Numbered from the stretch's first letter, positions 36,696-45,620 are shown. The stretch: 64,000 nucleotides of DNA from an uncultured Alistipes sp. (GCA_947623305.1 CANQGQ010000002.1:186001-250000); one strand, 5' to 3'. Notes: generated by a model from the sequence alone, not told the origin. Made by a program: numbers and translations.

Positions 36696-37697
36696 TCAGA
36701 TTCCGTCGCTGAGCAGCGTCCGGAAGCCGATCGCCAGCACGATGCCGGCGATTTCCACCCGTCGGTTGATGACGATGGCCCGCTGCATGTCAGCGGTCGT
36801 CAGCGGCCGGTCGTTTGTCCCGATGTAGGGCTTGTAGAAAGTTTCGCCGAAATAGTTGTGCGAGCCTCCGAACCGGCAGTCGAGGATGCCCGCCAACGCC
36901 GCTTCGGGCCATCCGGAGTTGGGACTGGCATGTTGCGGGCCGAAGCGCAGCACGAAACGCATCAACTGCGGACGTCCGGCAGCCACGACCATCAACAAGG
37001 CGGTCAGTCGGGCGGGAATCCAGTTGGCCGCATCGTCGATGCGCGCTGCAACGCACCCGAATCGGCGATAACGTTCGGTGCGGTAGCCGATCATCGAATC
37101 GAGCGTGTTGACCATCTTGTAGGCTGCCATGCCGGGCACGCCTAATAGGACATACCAGAAAATCGGGGCGATTACGCCGTCGCTCAGATTTTCGGCCAGC
37201 GTTTCCAAGGCCGCCGTGTGGATTTCTTGCGGCGTGAGGGCGGCGGTGTCGCGTCCCACGATGCGGGCGACCTGCTGTCGGCCTGCTTCGGTCGAACGGT
37301 CGACTGCCCGAAAGACCTCACGTACTTCGTCGACCAAGGTTTTGCCGGCCAACGAATAGAAAATCGCCGTCGTTTCGAATAGAAATACGAGGACAAGACT
37401 TATCCAGACGCCCGGATTCCATTCGAACAGCAGGGTCAGCAAGCCTCCGAGCCACAGCAGCCCAATGATCGCTTTCGTTGTTATCCACGTGCCGACGACC
37501 AATCCGACAGCCAGCAGCCCGCCTTTCAGCATACGGTGTGCGCCTCGGTTCCAGTGCCGTTCGCCGGCCGCGATCAGTTTGCCGAATCCCACGACGGGGT
37601 GGGGCAACCCTGCGGGGTCGCCGAACCGGCGGTCGAGCAGCCAGCCCGCCAACAGCGGAAGCTGCGAGCCGATCAACAAGAGATAAGGCCACTCCAT
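36696..37697 (-). CDS. cbiB: Adenosylcobinamide-phosphate synthase
   Basis: CbiB/CobD (333 aa) is a membrane protein that attaches aminopropanol (or its phosphate) to adenosylcobyric acid. The N-terminal GWLLDRRFGDPAGLPHPVVGFGKLI, the central LAENLSDGVIAPIFWY and the later DDAANWIPARLTAL are typical family motifs. Hydrophobic helices lie between. The start at 37697 (MEWPYLLLIG) overlaps the end of cobD by 25 bases; the longer open frame upstream only shadows cobD. It is the last gene of the minus-strand cobalamin operon. Confidence 0.95.
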   Translation of the reverse strand: MEWPYLLLIGSQLPLLAGWLLDRRFGDPAGLPHPVVGFGKLIAAGERHWNRGAHRMLKGGLLAVGLVVGTWITTKAIIGLLWLGGLLTLLFEWNPGVWISLVLVFLFETTAIFYSLAGKTLVDEVREVFRAVDRSTEAGRQQVARIVGRDTAALTPQEIHTAALETLAENLSDGVIAPIFWYVLLGVPGMAAYKMVNTLDSMIGYRTERYRRFGCVAARIDDAANWIPARLTALLMVVAAGRPQLMRFVLRFGPQHASPNSGWPEAALAGILDCRFGGSHNYFGETFYKPYIGTNDRPLTTADMQRAIVINRRVEIAGIVLAIGFRTLLSDGI

Positions 37698-38686
37698 TCT
37701 TTCAATGCTTTGAGCAGTAAATCGTTCGCTTCTCTCGTCTGCGTCGCTACACGGAAATGTCGGTCGGTCAGCCCCTCGAAATTCGAGGCGTCGCGGATCA
37801 AGATTCCGCGGGTCGTCGCCAACCACGCTTTCAGTTCGCGGGCCGTGCCGCCTGCACGGATTTCGACCGTCATGAAATGCGTGTCGGTCGGTTGCGGGAC
37901 GAACCGGCCCATCACTTGCAGGGCATCGGCCAGCCGTCGGGTTTCGGCCAGCAGTTCGGCCAGCGGAGGCGCCGTTACGCCGTGTTCGAGCAGATAACGG
38001 CCCGCTTCGATGGCCAATGCGTTGACCGACCACGGCATACGCAATCGTCGCAGCCGCGCGCAAAGTGTCGGATGGGCCGTCAGATAGCCGAGCCGCAACC
38101 CGGGCACAGCGTAATGCTTGGTCATCGAATGGAGCAGGATGAGGTTTTTTCGTCGGGTGGCTTCGGCGACCGCGAGCGTCGGCTGGAGCGTGAAGGCGGC
38201 ATAGGATCGGTCGACGATGAAGAACGTTTCGGGATGTCCGTCGATCGTTCGCAGCAGCCGTTCGGCGTCGAACGCCGTTCCGGTCGGATTGTTCGGGTTG
38301 CAGCACCAGAGCGTCTCGCCAGTCGGGGCCCAAGGCGTTGCGACCGACGACACGCGATGTCCGTAAAGACGGCACGCATCGCCGTATTCGGCGAACGTAG
38401 GTTGCACGATCTGCGTCGTCGCACCGGCCGTCAGGTGAGCCGCCAAATAGATCGCTTCGGTCGCTCCGTTGGTCGCCAGCACCGATTCAGGGGCGATGCC
38501 GTGCCGTTCGGCTAAGGCCCGTTCGAGGGCGAACGGTTCCGGCTCCGGATAGTGCTCGAGGGCGGTCAGCCGTTCGCGCAGAAAGGCGTACAACCCGCGG
38601 TGGTCGACGCCGGCCGGAACATTCGAACTGAAATCGGTCCGAATCGCACCGTAACGATAACGGTCATCGCCGTGTCCCTCGATCAT
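37673..38686 (-). CDS. cobD: Threonine-phosphate decarboxylase (PLP-dependent)
   Basis: The product (337 aa) is a fold-type I PLP enzyme of the histidinol-phosphate aminotransferase type. Its place between cobQ and cbiB points to CobD, which makes aminopropanol phosphate from threonine phosphate. The PLP lysine is in HSMTKHYAVPGLRLGY, and the CNPNNPTGT and IVDRSYAAF motifs are intact. The ATG at 38686 overlaps the cobQ stop by 4 bases. The open frame continues about 340 codons upstream on this strand, but that part is antisense-like sequence within cobQ. Confidence 0.88.
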   Translation of the reverse strand: MIEGHGDDRYRYGAIRTDFSSNVPAGVDHRGLYAFLRERLTALEHYPEPEPFALERALAERHGIAPESVLATNGATEAIYLAAHLTAGATTQIVQPTFAEYGDACRLYGHRVSSVATPWAPTGETLWCCNPNNPTGTAFDAERLLRTIDGHPETFFIVDRSYAAFTLQPTLAVAEATRRKNLILLHSMTKHYAVPGLRLGYLTAHPTLCARLRRLRMPWSVNALAIEAGRYLLEHGVTAPPLAELLAETRRLADALQVMGRFVPQPTDTHFMTVEIRAGGTARELKAWLATTRGILIRDASNFEGLTDRHFRVATQTREANDLLLKALKEWSGLISC

Positions 38687-40155
38687 CGTTGCAGAAATTG
38701 GTAAATGGTCGGTAGATCGACGTGCCGGCGCACGTGGTCGGCCAGCCGGTCGTATTGCTCCTCTTTGAAAGCGGCGTAATCGAACGGCTCGGTCGTCAGC
38801 CGGTCGGTAAACGGGGCTAACAGCCGTTCGATGAAGGCGCTGTTGTCCAAAATCCCGTGCAGGTAGGTGCCCATCGCCCGCTCGACGAGGCAGCCCTCCT
38901 CGACGCCCTCGTCCGTACGGGCCAGCGGTCGGGCGCCGTCGAGCCGTTCGGTGCGGCCCATGTGGATTTCGTAACCGTGGCAGGGCGTCGCGTCTCCGAT
39001 CAGCCGGAACGTCGTCTGGCGGGTTACTTTTTCGTGCGTCATCTCCGTGCGGACAGGCAGCAATCCCAATCCGGGCAGCCGTCGGATGTCGCCTTCGACG
39101 CCTTCGGGATCGACGATTTCGCGCCCCAGCATTTGATAGCCGCCGCAGATGCCTACGACCGTCGCCCCTTCGCGATGGGCCCGGACGATAGCCTGGGCCG
39201 CCCCGTTGCGGCGCAATTCCGCCAGATCGTCGAGGGTCGATTTGCTTCCGGGCAGTAGAATGATGTTCGCTTTGCGGAGTTCCTCGACGTTGTTCGTATA
39301 ATAGAGGTGGACGCGCGGGTCGCGTTCCAACACGTCGAAATCGGTGAAGTTCGAAAGATGCCGCAGCAGCACGACTGCGATGTTGATCTTTCCGGCTTCG
39401 GCTTCGACCCGTTTGGCGGCCAGCGATACCGAATCCTCCTCCTCGATGTGGATGTCGCGGAAATAGGGGATGACGCCTACGACCGGCAGGCCGCAGCACC
39501 CTTCGAGCATTCGGCGGCCCTCGTCGAACAGGCGCAGGTCGCCGCGGAATTTGTTGATGAGGATGCCTTTGATTCGTTTGCGGTCTTCGTCGGATTGCAG
39601 CATGATCGAGCCGTAGACTGAAGCGAACACGCCCCCTCGGTCGATGTCCGCAACCAACAGGACGGCGGCATCCGCATAGGCGGCCATCGACAGGTTGACG
39701 AAATCCGTATCGCACAGGTTCAGCTCCGAGATGCTGCCGGCCCCCTCCAATACGATGGGGTTGTAGCGGGCCGCCAATCGGTCGTAGGCGGCGTGGGCCG
39801 CCTCGCGCAGTTCGGCCTTGCCCTCGTTGCGGAAGTATTCCCAGGCCGTGCGGTTGCCGATCGGACGTCCGTTGACGATGACCTGCGAGGTCTGGTCGGA
39901 CGACGGCTTCAACAGCACGGGATTCATGTCCGTATGGCAGGGAATGCCCGCCGCTTCGGCCTGTACGGCTTGCGCACGGCCGATTTCCAGCCCTTCGGGT
40001 GTGGCGAACGAGTTGAGGGCCATGTTTTGCGCCTTGAACGGAGCCGGCGCATAACCGTCCTGGCGGAAGATCCGGCAGAAGGCGGCCGCAAGGATGCTTT
40101 TGCCGACATCGCTGCCCGTGCCGGCGAAAAAGAGGGGGCGGAGCGGCTTATTCAT
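38683..40155 (-). CDS. cobQ: Cobyric acid synthase
   Basis: CobQ/CbiP (490 aa) amidates adenosylcobyrinic acid a,c-diamide at four side chains. The N-terminal ATP-binding domain has the dethiobiotin-synthetase-like P-loop AGTGSDVGKS at 11-20, then FKAQNMALNS. The C-terminal glutaminase (about 250-490) has the nucleophile in VVGICGGYQMLG and a later GTYLHGILDN. It overlaps pduO by 8 bases upstream and cobD by 4 bases downstream. Confidence 0.97.
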   Translation of the reverse strand: MNKPLRPLFFAGTGSDVGKSILAAAFCRIFRQDGYAPAPFKAQNMALNSFATPEGLEIGRAQAVQAEAAGIPCHTDMNPVLLKPSSDQTSQVIVNGRPIGNRTAWEYFRNEGKAELREAAHAAYDRLAARYNPIVLEGAGSISELNLCDTDFVNLSMAAYADAAVLLVADIDRGGVFASVYGSIMLQSDEDRKRIKGILINKFRGDLRLFDEGRRMLEGCCGLPVVGVIPYFRDIHIEEEDSVSLAAKRVEAEAGKINIAVVLLRHLSNFTDFDVLERDPRVHLYYTNNVEELRKANIILLPGSKSTLDDLAELRRNGAAQAIVRAHREGATVVGICGGYQMLGREIVDPEGVEGDIRRLPGLGLLPVRTEMTHEKVTRQTTFRLIGDATPCHGYEIHMGRTERLDGARPLARTDEGVEEGCLVERAMGTYLHGILDNSAFIERLLAPFTDRLTTEPFDYAAFKEEQYDRLADHVRRHVDLPTIYQFLQR

Positions 40156-40723
40156 GGCGGTGGCGGTTTTTGTAATCGAACGATTTCCAGCGTTCTTCGG
40201 GCAGGTTGCTTCGTTGCATTTCGGCCCGGGCCAAAATGAAGAGCAGATCGGAGAGCCGATTGACGAATCGCAGCAGCTCGGTGGGCAGCGGATCGAGGCG
40301 ATGGAGCGTCCACAAGCGGCGTTCGGCCCGTCGGGCTACGGCGCGCGCCAATTGCAGGTGGGCTGCCGCGGGCGTGCCGCCCGGCAGCACGAACCAGTCG
40401 CGGTCGACGCATTCGGCGGCCATCGCGTCGATCCATTGTTCGCATTCGGACGTCAGCGTTTCGTCGAGCCGGTTGAGATTCCGGTCGCGGCGGGCCGACG
40501 GGGTGGCGACGAGGCTCATAGCCGCCATCAATTCCCGTTGCAGACGGTGCAATCGCTCCTGCCACGGATCGTCCGCCGGAAGTTGCGTCCGAACGATGCC
40601 CAAATGGCAATTCAACTCGTCGAGCGCCCCGTTGGCCTCGATGCGCGGATCGTCTTTGGGAACCCGATCGCCGCCGTGAATCCCCGTTGTGCCGTCGTCG
40701 CCGGTGCGTGTATAGATTTTCAT
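40148..40723 (-). CDS. pduO: Cob(I)alamin adenosyltransferase, PduO type
   Basis: The product (191 aa) adenosylates cob(I)alamin or a corrinoid precursor using ATP. It is the PduO/EutT type: N-terminal MKIYTRTGDDGTTGIHGGDRV, then RIEANGALDELNCHLG, VLPGGTPAAAHLQLARAVARRAER, and FVNRLSDLLFILAR. The ATG at 40723 overlaps the cbiA stop by 4 bases. It is between cbiA and cobQ, the right place for adenosylation before the final amidations. Confidence 0.93.
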   Translation of the reverse strand: MKIYTRTGDDGTTGIHGGDRVPKDDPRIEANGALDELNCHLGIVRTQLPADDPWQERLHRLQRELMAAMSLVATPSARRDRNLNRLDETLTSECEQWIDAMAAECVDRDWFVLPGGTPAAAHLQLARAVARRAERRLWTLHRLDPLPTELLRFVNRLSDLLFILARAEMQRSNLPEERWKSFDYKNRHRHE

Positions 40724-42012
40724 CGTTCGAAAAGTTTCAGCGGATCGTTCTCGGCCCAATAGAGATGGGTATATCCGGCCAACAGCCGCTTGTATCGGTA
40801 AACCGGCGTCGCGACGGCCTCGCCCCGAGCCGAAAATTGCTGCGCTGCGGAGGGATAGTCGCCCTCGATGCGCGAATAGTGGAACTCGTGGCCGCGCAGC
40901 CGCATACCCTCGAAAGCCACTTCGCGCAAGCCCAGATGCAACCGCATCCCCTCCATCGTGGCTGTCAATGGCAATACGCCGCACATCGCATACGGCCGGC
41001 CCGCTTCGTCGCGGATTTCGCGGCAGAGGTACATCATGCCGCCGCACTCGGCCAGCATACGACCGTCGTGCTCGACGTAATCGGCTATGGCTTGCCGCAT
41101 GGCGGCGTTGGCTTGCAACCGTTCGAGGTAAAATTCGGGGTAGCCGCCCGGTAGATAGACCAGATCGGCTTGCGGTAAGGCCGTATCGTTCAAGGGCGAA
41201 AAGAAGATCAATTCGCCCGTCTCGGCCAGCCGGTCGAGGTTGGCCCGATAGATGAAATCGAACGCCTCGTCGCGGGCTACGGCGATTCGCAGCTTCCGGT
41301 CGGGCAGGCGGTCGTGGGGCGGTTCGGTCGGAAACGGACGGCGGGTCTTTGCTTCCAGTCGGTCGAGGTCGATTGTTCGTTCCGCCGTATCGGCCACCGC
41401 GTCGATAACGGGATCGAAGGTCCGCAGCGTTTCGAGCGACAAGCCCAAATGGCGCGACGGTGCCTGGAACCGTTCGTTGCGCGGCAGATAGCCCAACGGC
41501 TCGATGCCGGCCGCTTCGGCGGCGGCTTTCAGTTGGGCGTAGTGCGTGGGCGAGCCGACCCGATTGAAAATCGCGCCGGCGATTTCGACCGACGGGTCGA
41601 ATCGGGCGAATCCATATAACAGCGGTGCCGTCGAAAAGGCTGTGGCTCGCGCGTCGATTACCAACACGACCGGCAAACGAAGCCGTTTCGCCACCTCTGC
41701 CGCCGATCCGCGATCGCGGTCATAGCCGTCGAACAGCCCCATCGCTCCTTCGACGACGCAGAGGTCGTATCCGGCGCCGTAGCGGGCGTAGAGCTGTTGC
41801 AGATGCCGTCCCGAAGCCATGAACGGGTCGAGGTTGATGCTCTCGGCACCGGCTGCACGAGCATGGAATTGCGGGTCGATATAGTCGGGCCCGCATTTGA
41901 ACGGCCGCACCCGTCGACCGCGGCGCGCGAAAGCCCGTAACAACCCCAATGTCAGGGTTGTTTTCCCGCTGGCCGAGGCCGCTGCACCGATCAGAAATTG
42001 GCTTTTCGACAT
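40720..42012 (-). CDS. cbiA: Cobyrinate a,c-diamide synthase
   Basis: CbiA/CobB (430 aa) amidates the a and c side chains of cobyrinate. The P-loop GAAASASGKTTLTLGLL is at about 9-25, followed by KCGPDYIDPQFH. The C-terminal glutaminase has the nucleophile in MLAECGGMMYL and the HEFHYSRIE segment. It is the first gene of the minus-strand cobalamin operon (cbiA-pduO-cobQ-cobD-cbiB), whose members overlap end to start, and is divergent from the riboswitch-controlled receptor gene. Confidence 0.96.
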   Translation of the reverse strand: MSKSQFLIGAAASASGKTTLTLGLLRAFARRGRRVRPFKCGPDYIDPQFHARAAGAESINLDPFMASGRHLQQLYARYGAGYDLCVVEGAMGLFDGYDRDRGSAAEVAKRLRLPVVLVIDARATAFSTAPLLYGFARFDPSVEIAGAIFNRVGSPTHYAQLKAAAEAAGIEPLGYLPRNERFQAPSRHLGLSLETLRTFDPVIDAVADTAERTIDLDRLEAKTRRPFPTEPPHDRLPDRKLRIAVARDEAFDFIYRANLDRLAETGELIFFSPLNDTALPQADLVYLPGGYPEFYLERLQANAAMRQAIADYVEHDGRMLAECGGMMYLCREIRDEAGRPYAMCGVLPLTATMEGMRLHLGLREVAFEGMRLRGHEFHYSRIEGDYPSAAQQFSARGEAVATPVYRYKRLLAGYTHLYWAENDPLKLFER

Positions 42013-42037
42013 GCTGTTCCGCGAAGGTTCGGACGGA

Positions 42038-42045
42038 CAAAGATA
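42038..42045 (-). promoter_or_regulatory. Promoter -7 box of the cbiA operon
   Basis: On the minus strand TATCTTTG lies 25 bases before the cbiA ATG at 42012. The leader would be about 18 bases, too short for a riboswitch, so this operon does not appear to share the B12 control of the divergent btuB transcript. Confidence 0.6.
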
Positions 42046-42098
42046 GTGATTCGAGACAAAATTTTGCAGGGAAAAGAGGCGAAAACGAAAATTATCCC

Positions 42099-42106
42099 TA
42101 TCTTTG
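42099..42106 (+). promoter_or_regulatory. Promoter -7 box of the riboswitch-btuB transcript
   Basis: TATCTTTG, followed by C, is a full match to the Bacteroidota -7 element. It predicts a start near 42113, exactly where the 5' arm of riboswitch stem P1 begins, which supports both calls. Confidence 0.7.
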
Positions 42107-42112
42107 CGCCGT

Positions 42113-42288
42113 GCAAGGTGATGCCGCGCGACACTCGCTGCGGCATAAAAGGGAATCCGGTGCGAAGCCGGAACAGTCCTCGCTACTGTAAGGCCCCTCC
42201 GAAAGGCGGATGAATTCCGATTGCCACTGTGCTCCGTGCAGCACGGGAAGGCGTCGTCCGCAGGGCCGAGTCAGGAAACCTGCCTTGC
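42113..42288 (+). ncRNA. Cobalamin (B12) riboswitch
   Basis: The leader of the btuB-like gene has all the main landmarks of an adenosylcobalamin riboswitch: GGGAATCCGGTGCGAAGCCGG, CAGTCC-CGCTACTGTAA, GCCACTG, GGGAAGGC, and the B12 box around 42265-42284 (GAGTCAGGAAACCTGCC). Stem P1 can be drawn between GCAAGG (42113-42118) and CCTTGC (42283-42288). A T6 run lies 10 bases before the ATG at 42348, after a TCCG/CGGA pair, a possible expression platform. B12 binding would lower receptor expression. Confidence 0.95.
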
Positions 42289-42347
42289 CGGTTGCGTGCG
42301 ATGTCGTCGGCCCGAGGTAAGTCCGGACATCCGAACGGATTTTTTAC

Positions 42348-44486
42348 ATGAAAAACGGATTTATGCGTGGCATCCTGCGGGGTGCGGTGTTTGCGTCGGT
42401 TTGCGTGCCGGTTGCGGTTTCGGCGCAGGAACCGGCGTCGGTCGACGCCGAGCAGGCGATCGACGAGGTGGTCGTTACGGGCACGGGTACCGAACACTAC
42501 TTGAAAAGCGCGCCCGTGCAGACCGAGGTCATCACCGGTCGGATGCTCCGCAGCTTTTCGGGACGCAGTTTCAGCGAGATTCTGGCCACGTTGAGCCCCT
42601 CGTTCGACGTGTCGCAGAGCGATATGGGCGCCGGTCTGTCGATGAACGGATTGGGTAATGCGTATATTCTGATTCTCGTCGACGGCAAACGGTTGCACGG
42701 CGATTTGGGCGGGCAGAACGATCTGGGACTGATTGATCCGGCTGACATCGAACGCATCGAGATCGTCAAGGGCGCTTCGTCCTCGTTGTACGGGTCGGAT
42801 GCCATCGCGGGGGTCATCAACATCATCACGCGCAAGCATCGCGAATGGCCCGTGGTCGTGGAAAACACGACCCGCATCGGTAATTATTTCGATTTGCGCC
42901 AGCATAATGCGGTCGCTTTCACGGCTGGAAAGTTCGCTTCGTCGACCAAATTCTCGTTGCAGCATACCGACGGTTGGCAGAACTCCTCGCAGGAGCTCTA
43001 TCGCGACAAACTTTATGAAAATTCGACAACGCAGACCGTGAGCGCCTACACCAACGAACGCATCGAACAGGAGCTTTCGTTCCGGCCGAATGCTCGGTGG
43101 CAGTTCGGCGTTTCGGGCATGTACTACCGTAAATTGTTGCAGCATCGGCCGGGCGGGCCTCGTTGGCGGTCGTACGATCCGCTTTACCACGATCAGGCTT
43201 ACGGCTTTTCGGCCCAGTTCAAGCCCTCCGACCGGACGAAACTGCTGTTCGATGCCGATTGGAACCGCCATGCCTACTATTACGATTATTACCTGCAATA
43301 CATCGACGAGTTCTACGAATTGAGCGAGGTCAACGGCATTTTGATGCACGTACCTATCCATACGGTCTACTTCCCGGGCGATCGTTCGACCGAAAGCGAC
43401 CAGCGCCGTTGGACGACACATCTGCGCGGGGTATTCGATTTGGGCGACCGGCATCGGTTGTCGGTCGGTACGGAGTGGATGCGCGACGCGCTGATCGCGC
43501 CCCATCGCATGATGGAGGAGCGGGCGGCGGCCAATACGGCGGCGCTCTATGCACAGGACGAATGGAACATCGCTCCCTATTTCAACATTACTTACGGCGG
43601 CCGGCTGGTCTACCACGAGCAGTTCGGATGGACGGCGACACCGAAAATCTCGTTGATGTACAAGGCCGGCGACTGGAATCTGCGCGCTTCGTGGGCCCGA
43701 GGATTCAAGACGCCCACCATCAAGGAGTTGTACTACTTCTATGAGCGGGCCATGATGGGCAAGTTGCGGATTTACATCGGCAACACCGAATTGCGCCCGC
43801 AACGGTCGGATTACTTTTCGTTCGGGCCCGAGTACCACGGCCGCCGATTCACTTTCAGCGTTACGGCTTCGTACAATCGCGTCAAGGAGATGATTGCTTT
43901 GGTCGGCGTGCCCGTTCCGCCCGAGTTCATCAGCGACGAGGGTACGGAGTTCGACGGTGCCATGCAGTACGTCAACATGGAGGATGCCGAGGTGAAGTGC
44001 GTCGAGGCGACTTTCACGTGGCGTCCCGGGGCCGGTTTTACGGTCGGCGGCGGATATAGTTATACGGATGCTTGCGGGCATATCGTCGATGACGAGGCCT
44101 CGTCGGATGCCGGTTACACTGTCATCGAGCGTCGGGTGATCGACGGCACGGCGGAACATCGCGGCAATCTGCGCGTCAACTGGGCGCACGACTGGAAGCG
44201 TTACGGCCTGACGATCGGCCTCTTCGGTCGCGGGCAGACCGAACGCTACTATAAGGAGTACGGCAATGCCCCGGGTTATGTGTTGTGGCGGTTGACGACG
44301 AATCACCGCATCGGCAATTGGAAACGCTGGCATTTGGAGGTGGCCGTTGGGGTCGACAACTTGTTCGATCACGTCGAGCGGCATCCGTACGGTTACAATT
44401 ACGGTACGACGACCGCCGGCCGCACCTACTTCGGTGAAATCACCGTGCGGTTCGGGCAGGCGCAAAGCATCCGGAAAAAGAGGTGA
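42348..44486 (+). CDS. btuB: TonB-dependent receptor, BtuB-like
   Basis: The product (712 aa) is an outer-membrane transporter. It has a signal peptide (about 1-26, ending VSAQ), a TonB-box-like EVVVTGTGTEH, a plug domain (about 45-160) with DIERIEIVKGASSSLYGSDAIAGVINII, and a beta-barrel rich in aromatic strands to the C-terminus (TYFGEITVRFG). The riboswitch directly upstream makes cobalamin or another corrinoid the likely cargo. No carboxypeptidase-like N-terminal extension is present, in contrast to the second receptor at 45621. The CbiK-like lipoprotein gene follows after 82 bases. Confidence 0.9.
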   Translation: MKNGFMRGILRGAVFASVCVPVAVSAQEPASVDAEQAIDEVVVTGTGTEHYLKSAPVQTEVITGRMLRSFSGRSFSEILATLSPSFDVSQSDMGAGLSMNGLGNAYILILVDGKRLHGDLGGQNDLGLIDPADIERIEIVKGASSSLYGSDAIAGVINIITRKHREWPVVVENTTRIGNYFDLRQHNAVAFTAGKFASSTKFSLQHTDGWQNSSQELYRDKLYENSTTQTVSAYTNERIEQELSFRPNARWQFGVSGMYYRKLLQHRPGGPRWRSYDPLYHDQAYGFSAQFKPSDRTKLLFDADWNRHAYYYDYYLQYIDEFYELSEVNGILMHVPIHTVYFPGDRSTESDQRRWTTHLRGVFDLGDRHRLSVGTEWMRDALIAPHRMMEERAAANTAALYAQDEWNIAPYFNITYGGRLVYHEQFGWTATPKISLMYKAGDWNLRASWARGFKTPTIKELYYFYERAMMGKLRIYIGNTELRPQRSDYFSFGPEYHGRRFTFSVTASYNRVKEMIALVGVPVPPEFISDEGTEFDGAMQYVNMEDAEVKCVEATFTWRPGAGFTVGGGYSYTDACGHIVDDEASSDAGYTVIERRVIDGTAEHRGNLRVNWAHDWKRYGLTIGLFGRGQTERYYKEYGNAPGYVLWRLTTNHRIGNWKRWHLEVAVGVDNLFDHVERHPYGYNYGTTTAGRTYFGEITVRFGQAQSIRKKR

Positions 44487-44568
44487 TTTTTTGTTAAAGA
44501 GATAGTTCCGAAAACCGGCAGAATTTCTATTGAGCAAGTGAATAAAACCAATAAAAAACAGAAAGGTT

Positions 44569-45549
44569 ATGAAAAAAATTTTCAGCATGTTGGTTTCGAT
44601 GGCACTCATCGGAACGGTTTGCGGCAGCCTCACGGCTTGCGACGATGACAACGATGGGGAGAAGATTCCCGCTGCGCTTCAGTACGAAAAGAAGCACGAC
44701 ACGGCGATTCTGCTCGTAACGTTCGGTTCGACCTATGACGAGCCGCACGACACCTATGAAAATCAGAAGGACCTGTTCCAAGCGGAGTTTCCCGATGCCG
44801 ACATTTTCTTTTCGTTCACGTCGGTTACCTGCATCAACCGTTGGTACGCCGCTTCGGGCGAGCAGTTCATTTCCCCCGACAAGTATCTCGGGTCGTTCAT
44901 CGAAAAGGGTTACAAGCATGTTTACGTGCAGTCGTTGCATGTCATCCCGGGCGAGGAGTTCCAGTTGTTGCGCGACAAGTACGTCAAATCGGATTACAAC
45001 TTCCTCGTGCAGGACATGGAACCGGCGCGTGAGGAGGCTTGCTGCGGCGCGGCGCTGCTGACGAGCGACAAGGATATTGAAGACGTGGCCAAAGTGTTGG
45101 TCGATGCTTTCAAAACGCAACTTCAGGCTGGTGAGGCCGTCGCTTTCATGGGTCATGGCAACCCCGTTTCGGACTACGACCACGCCAACGCCTCTTACGA
45201 GAAGATCGAAAAGGCGATGCAGACTTATGCGAAGTCGGCTTACGGAAACGGGAATGTTTTCGTCGGCACGGTGGATTATCCTGCGATGTTGATCGACTAC
45301 GTGATCGACGAAATGAATGAAAAAGGTGTTTCGAAATCGACGCCCGTGAACCTGCATCCGTTGATGTCGATCGCTGGCGACCATGCCAACAACGATATGG
45401 CTGATGAAGCCGACGATGAAAGCTGGATTTCGATGATCAAGGCAGCCGGTTGGACGACCGTGAAGCCGACGGTCAAGGGTCTGGGCGATTACAAGGAGAT
45501 CAATGCCGTCTGGATCCAGCACCTGCGCGATGCGATCGCCGAAAAATAA
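44569..45549 (+). CDS. CbiK-like cobaltochelatase homologue, lipoprotein
   Basis: The product (326 aa) has a lipoprotein signal peptide with the lipobox LTAC (Cys24), then a run DDDND. Acidic residues just after the lipid Cys mark surface-exported lipoproteins in Bacteroidota, so it may face outward. The mature part resembles CbiK, the anaerobic sirohydrochlorin cobaltochelatase: LLVTFGSTYDE, His124 in QSLHVIPGEE, His196 in FMGHGNP, and MSIAGDHANNDM with His272. Salmonella CbiK uses His145 and His207 at the metal, which seem matched here by 124 and 196. As an exported protein it cannot serve cytosolic corrin synthesis. The Porphyromonas heme protein IhtB is a similar case. Confidence 0.85.
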   Translation: MKKIFSMLVSMALIGTVCGSLTACDDDNDGEKIPAALQYEKKHDTAILLVTFGSTYDEPHDTYENQKDLFQAEFPDADIFFSFTSVTCINRWYAASGEQFISPDKYLGSFIEKGYKHVYVQSLHVIPGEEFQLLRDKYVKSDYNFLVQDMEPAREEACCGAALLTSDKDIEDVAKVLVDAFKTQLQAGEAVAFMGHGNPVSDYDHANASYEKIEKAMQTYAKSAYGNGNVFVGTVDYPAMLIDYVIDEMNEKGVSKSTPVNLHPLMSIAGDHANNDMADEADDESWISMIKAAGWTTVKPTVKGLGDYKEINAVWIQHLRDAIAEK

Positions 45550-45566
45550 GCGTCGATTTTTGATTT

Positions 45567-45605
45567 CAAGCATTACAGACCCGAATGGCCTGTATTGCTT
45601 GTTTT
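45567..45605 (+). terminator. Terminator or attenuator between cbiK-like and second receptor genes
   Basis: CAAGCATTACAG (45567-45578) pairs with CTGTATTGCTTG (45590-45601), with one T-T mismatch and an 11-base loop, followed by TTTT. It sits 15 bases before the ATG at 45621, so it could end the riboswitch transcript or reduce read-through into the second receptor. Confidence 0.65.
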
Positions 45606-45620
45606 AGTGAAAAAACAGAG

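Noticed and set aside
37698..38375. Upstream extension of the cbiB frame
   Set aside because: It shadows cobD in another frame and has no domain; the CbiB N-terminus starts at 37697.
38687..39715. Upstream extension of the cobD frame as a possible fusion protein
   Set aside because: The extra 343 codons lie inside cobQ on the same strand in another frame, are rich in Arg/Pro/Gly and match no family. The ATG at 38686 with a 4-base overlap is the normal start.
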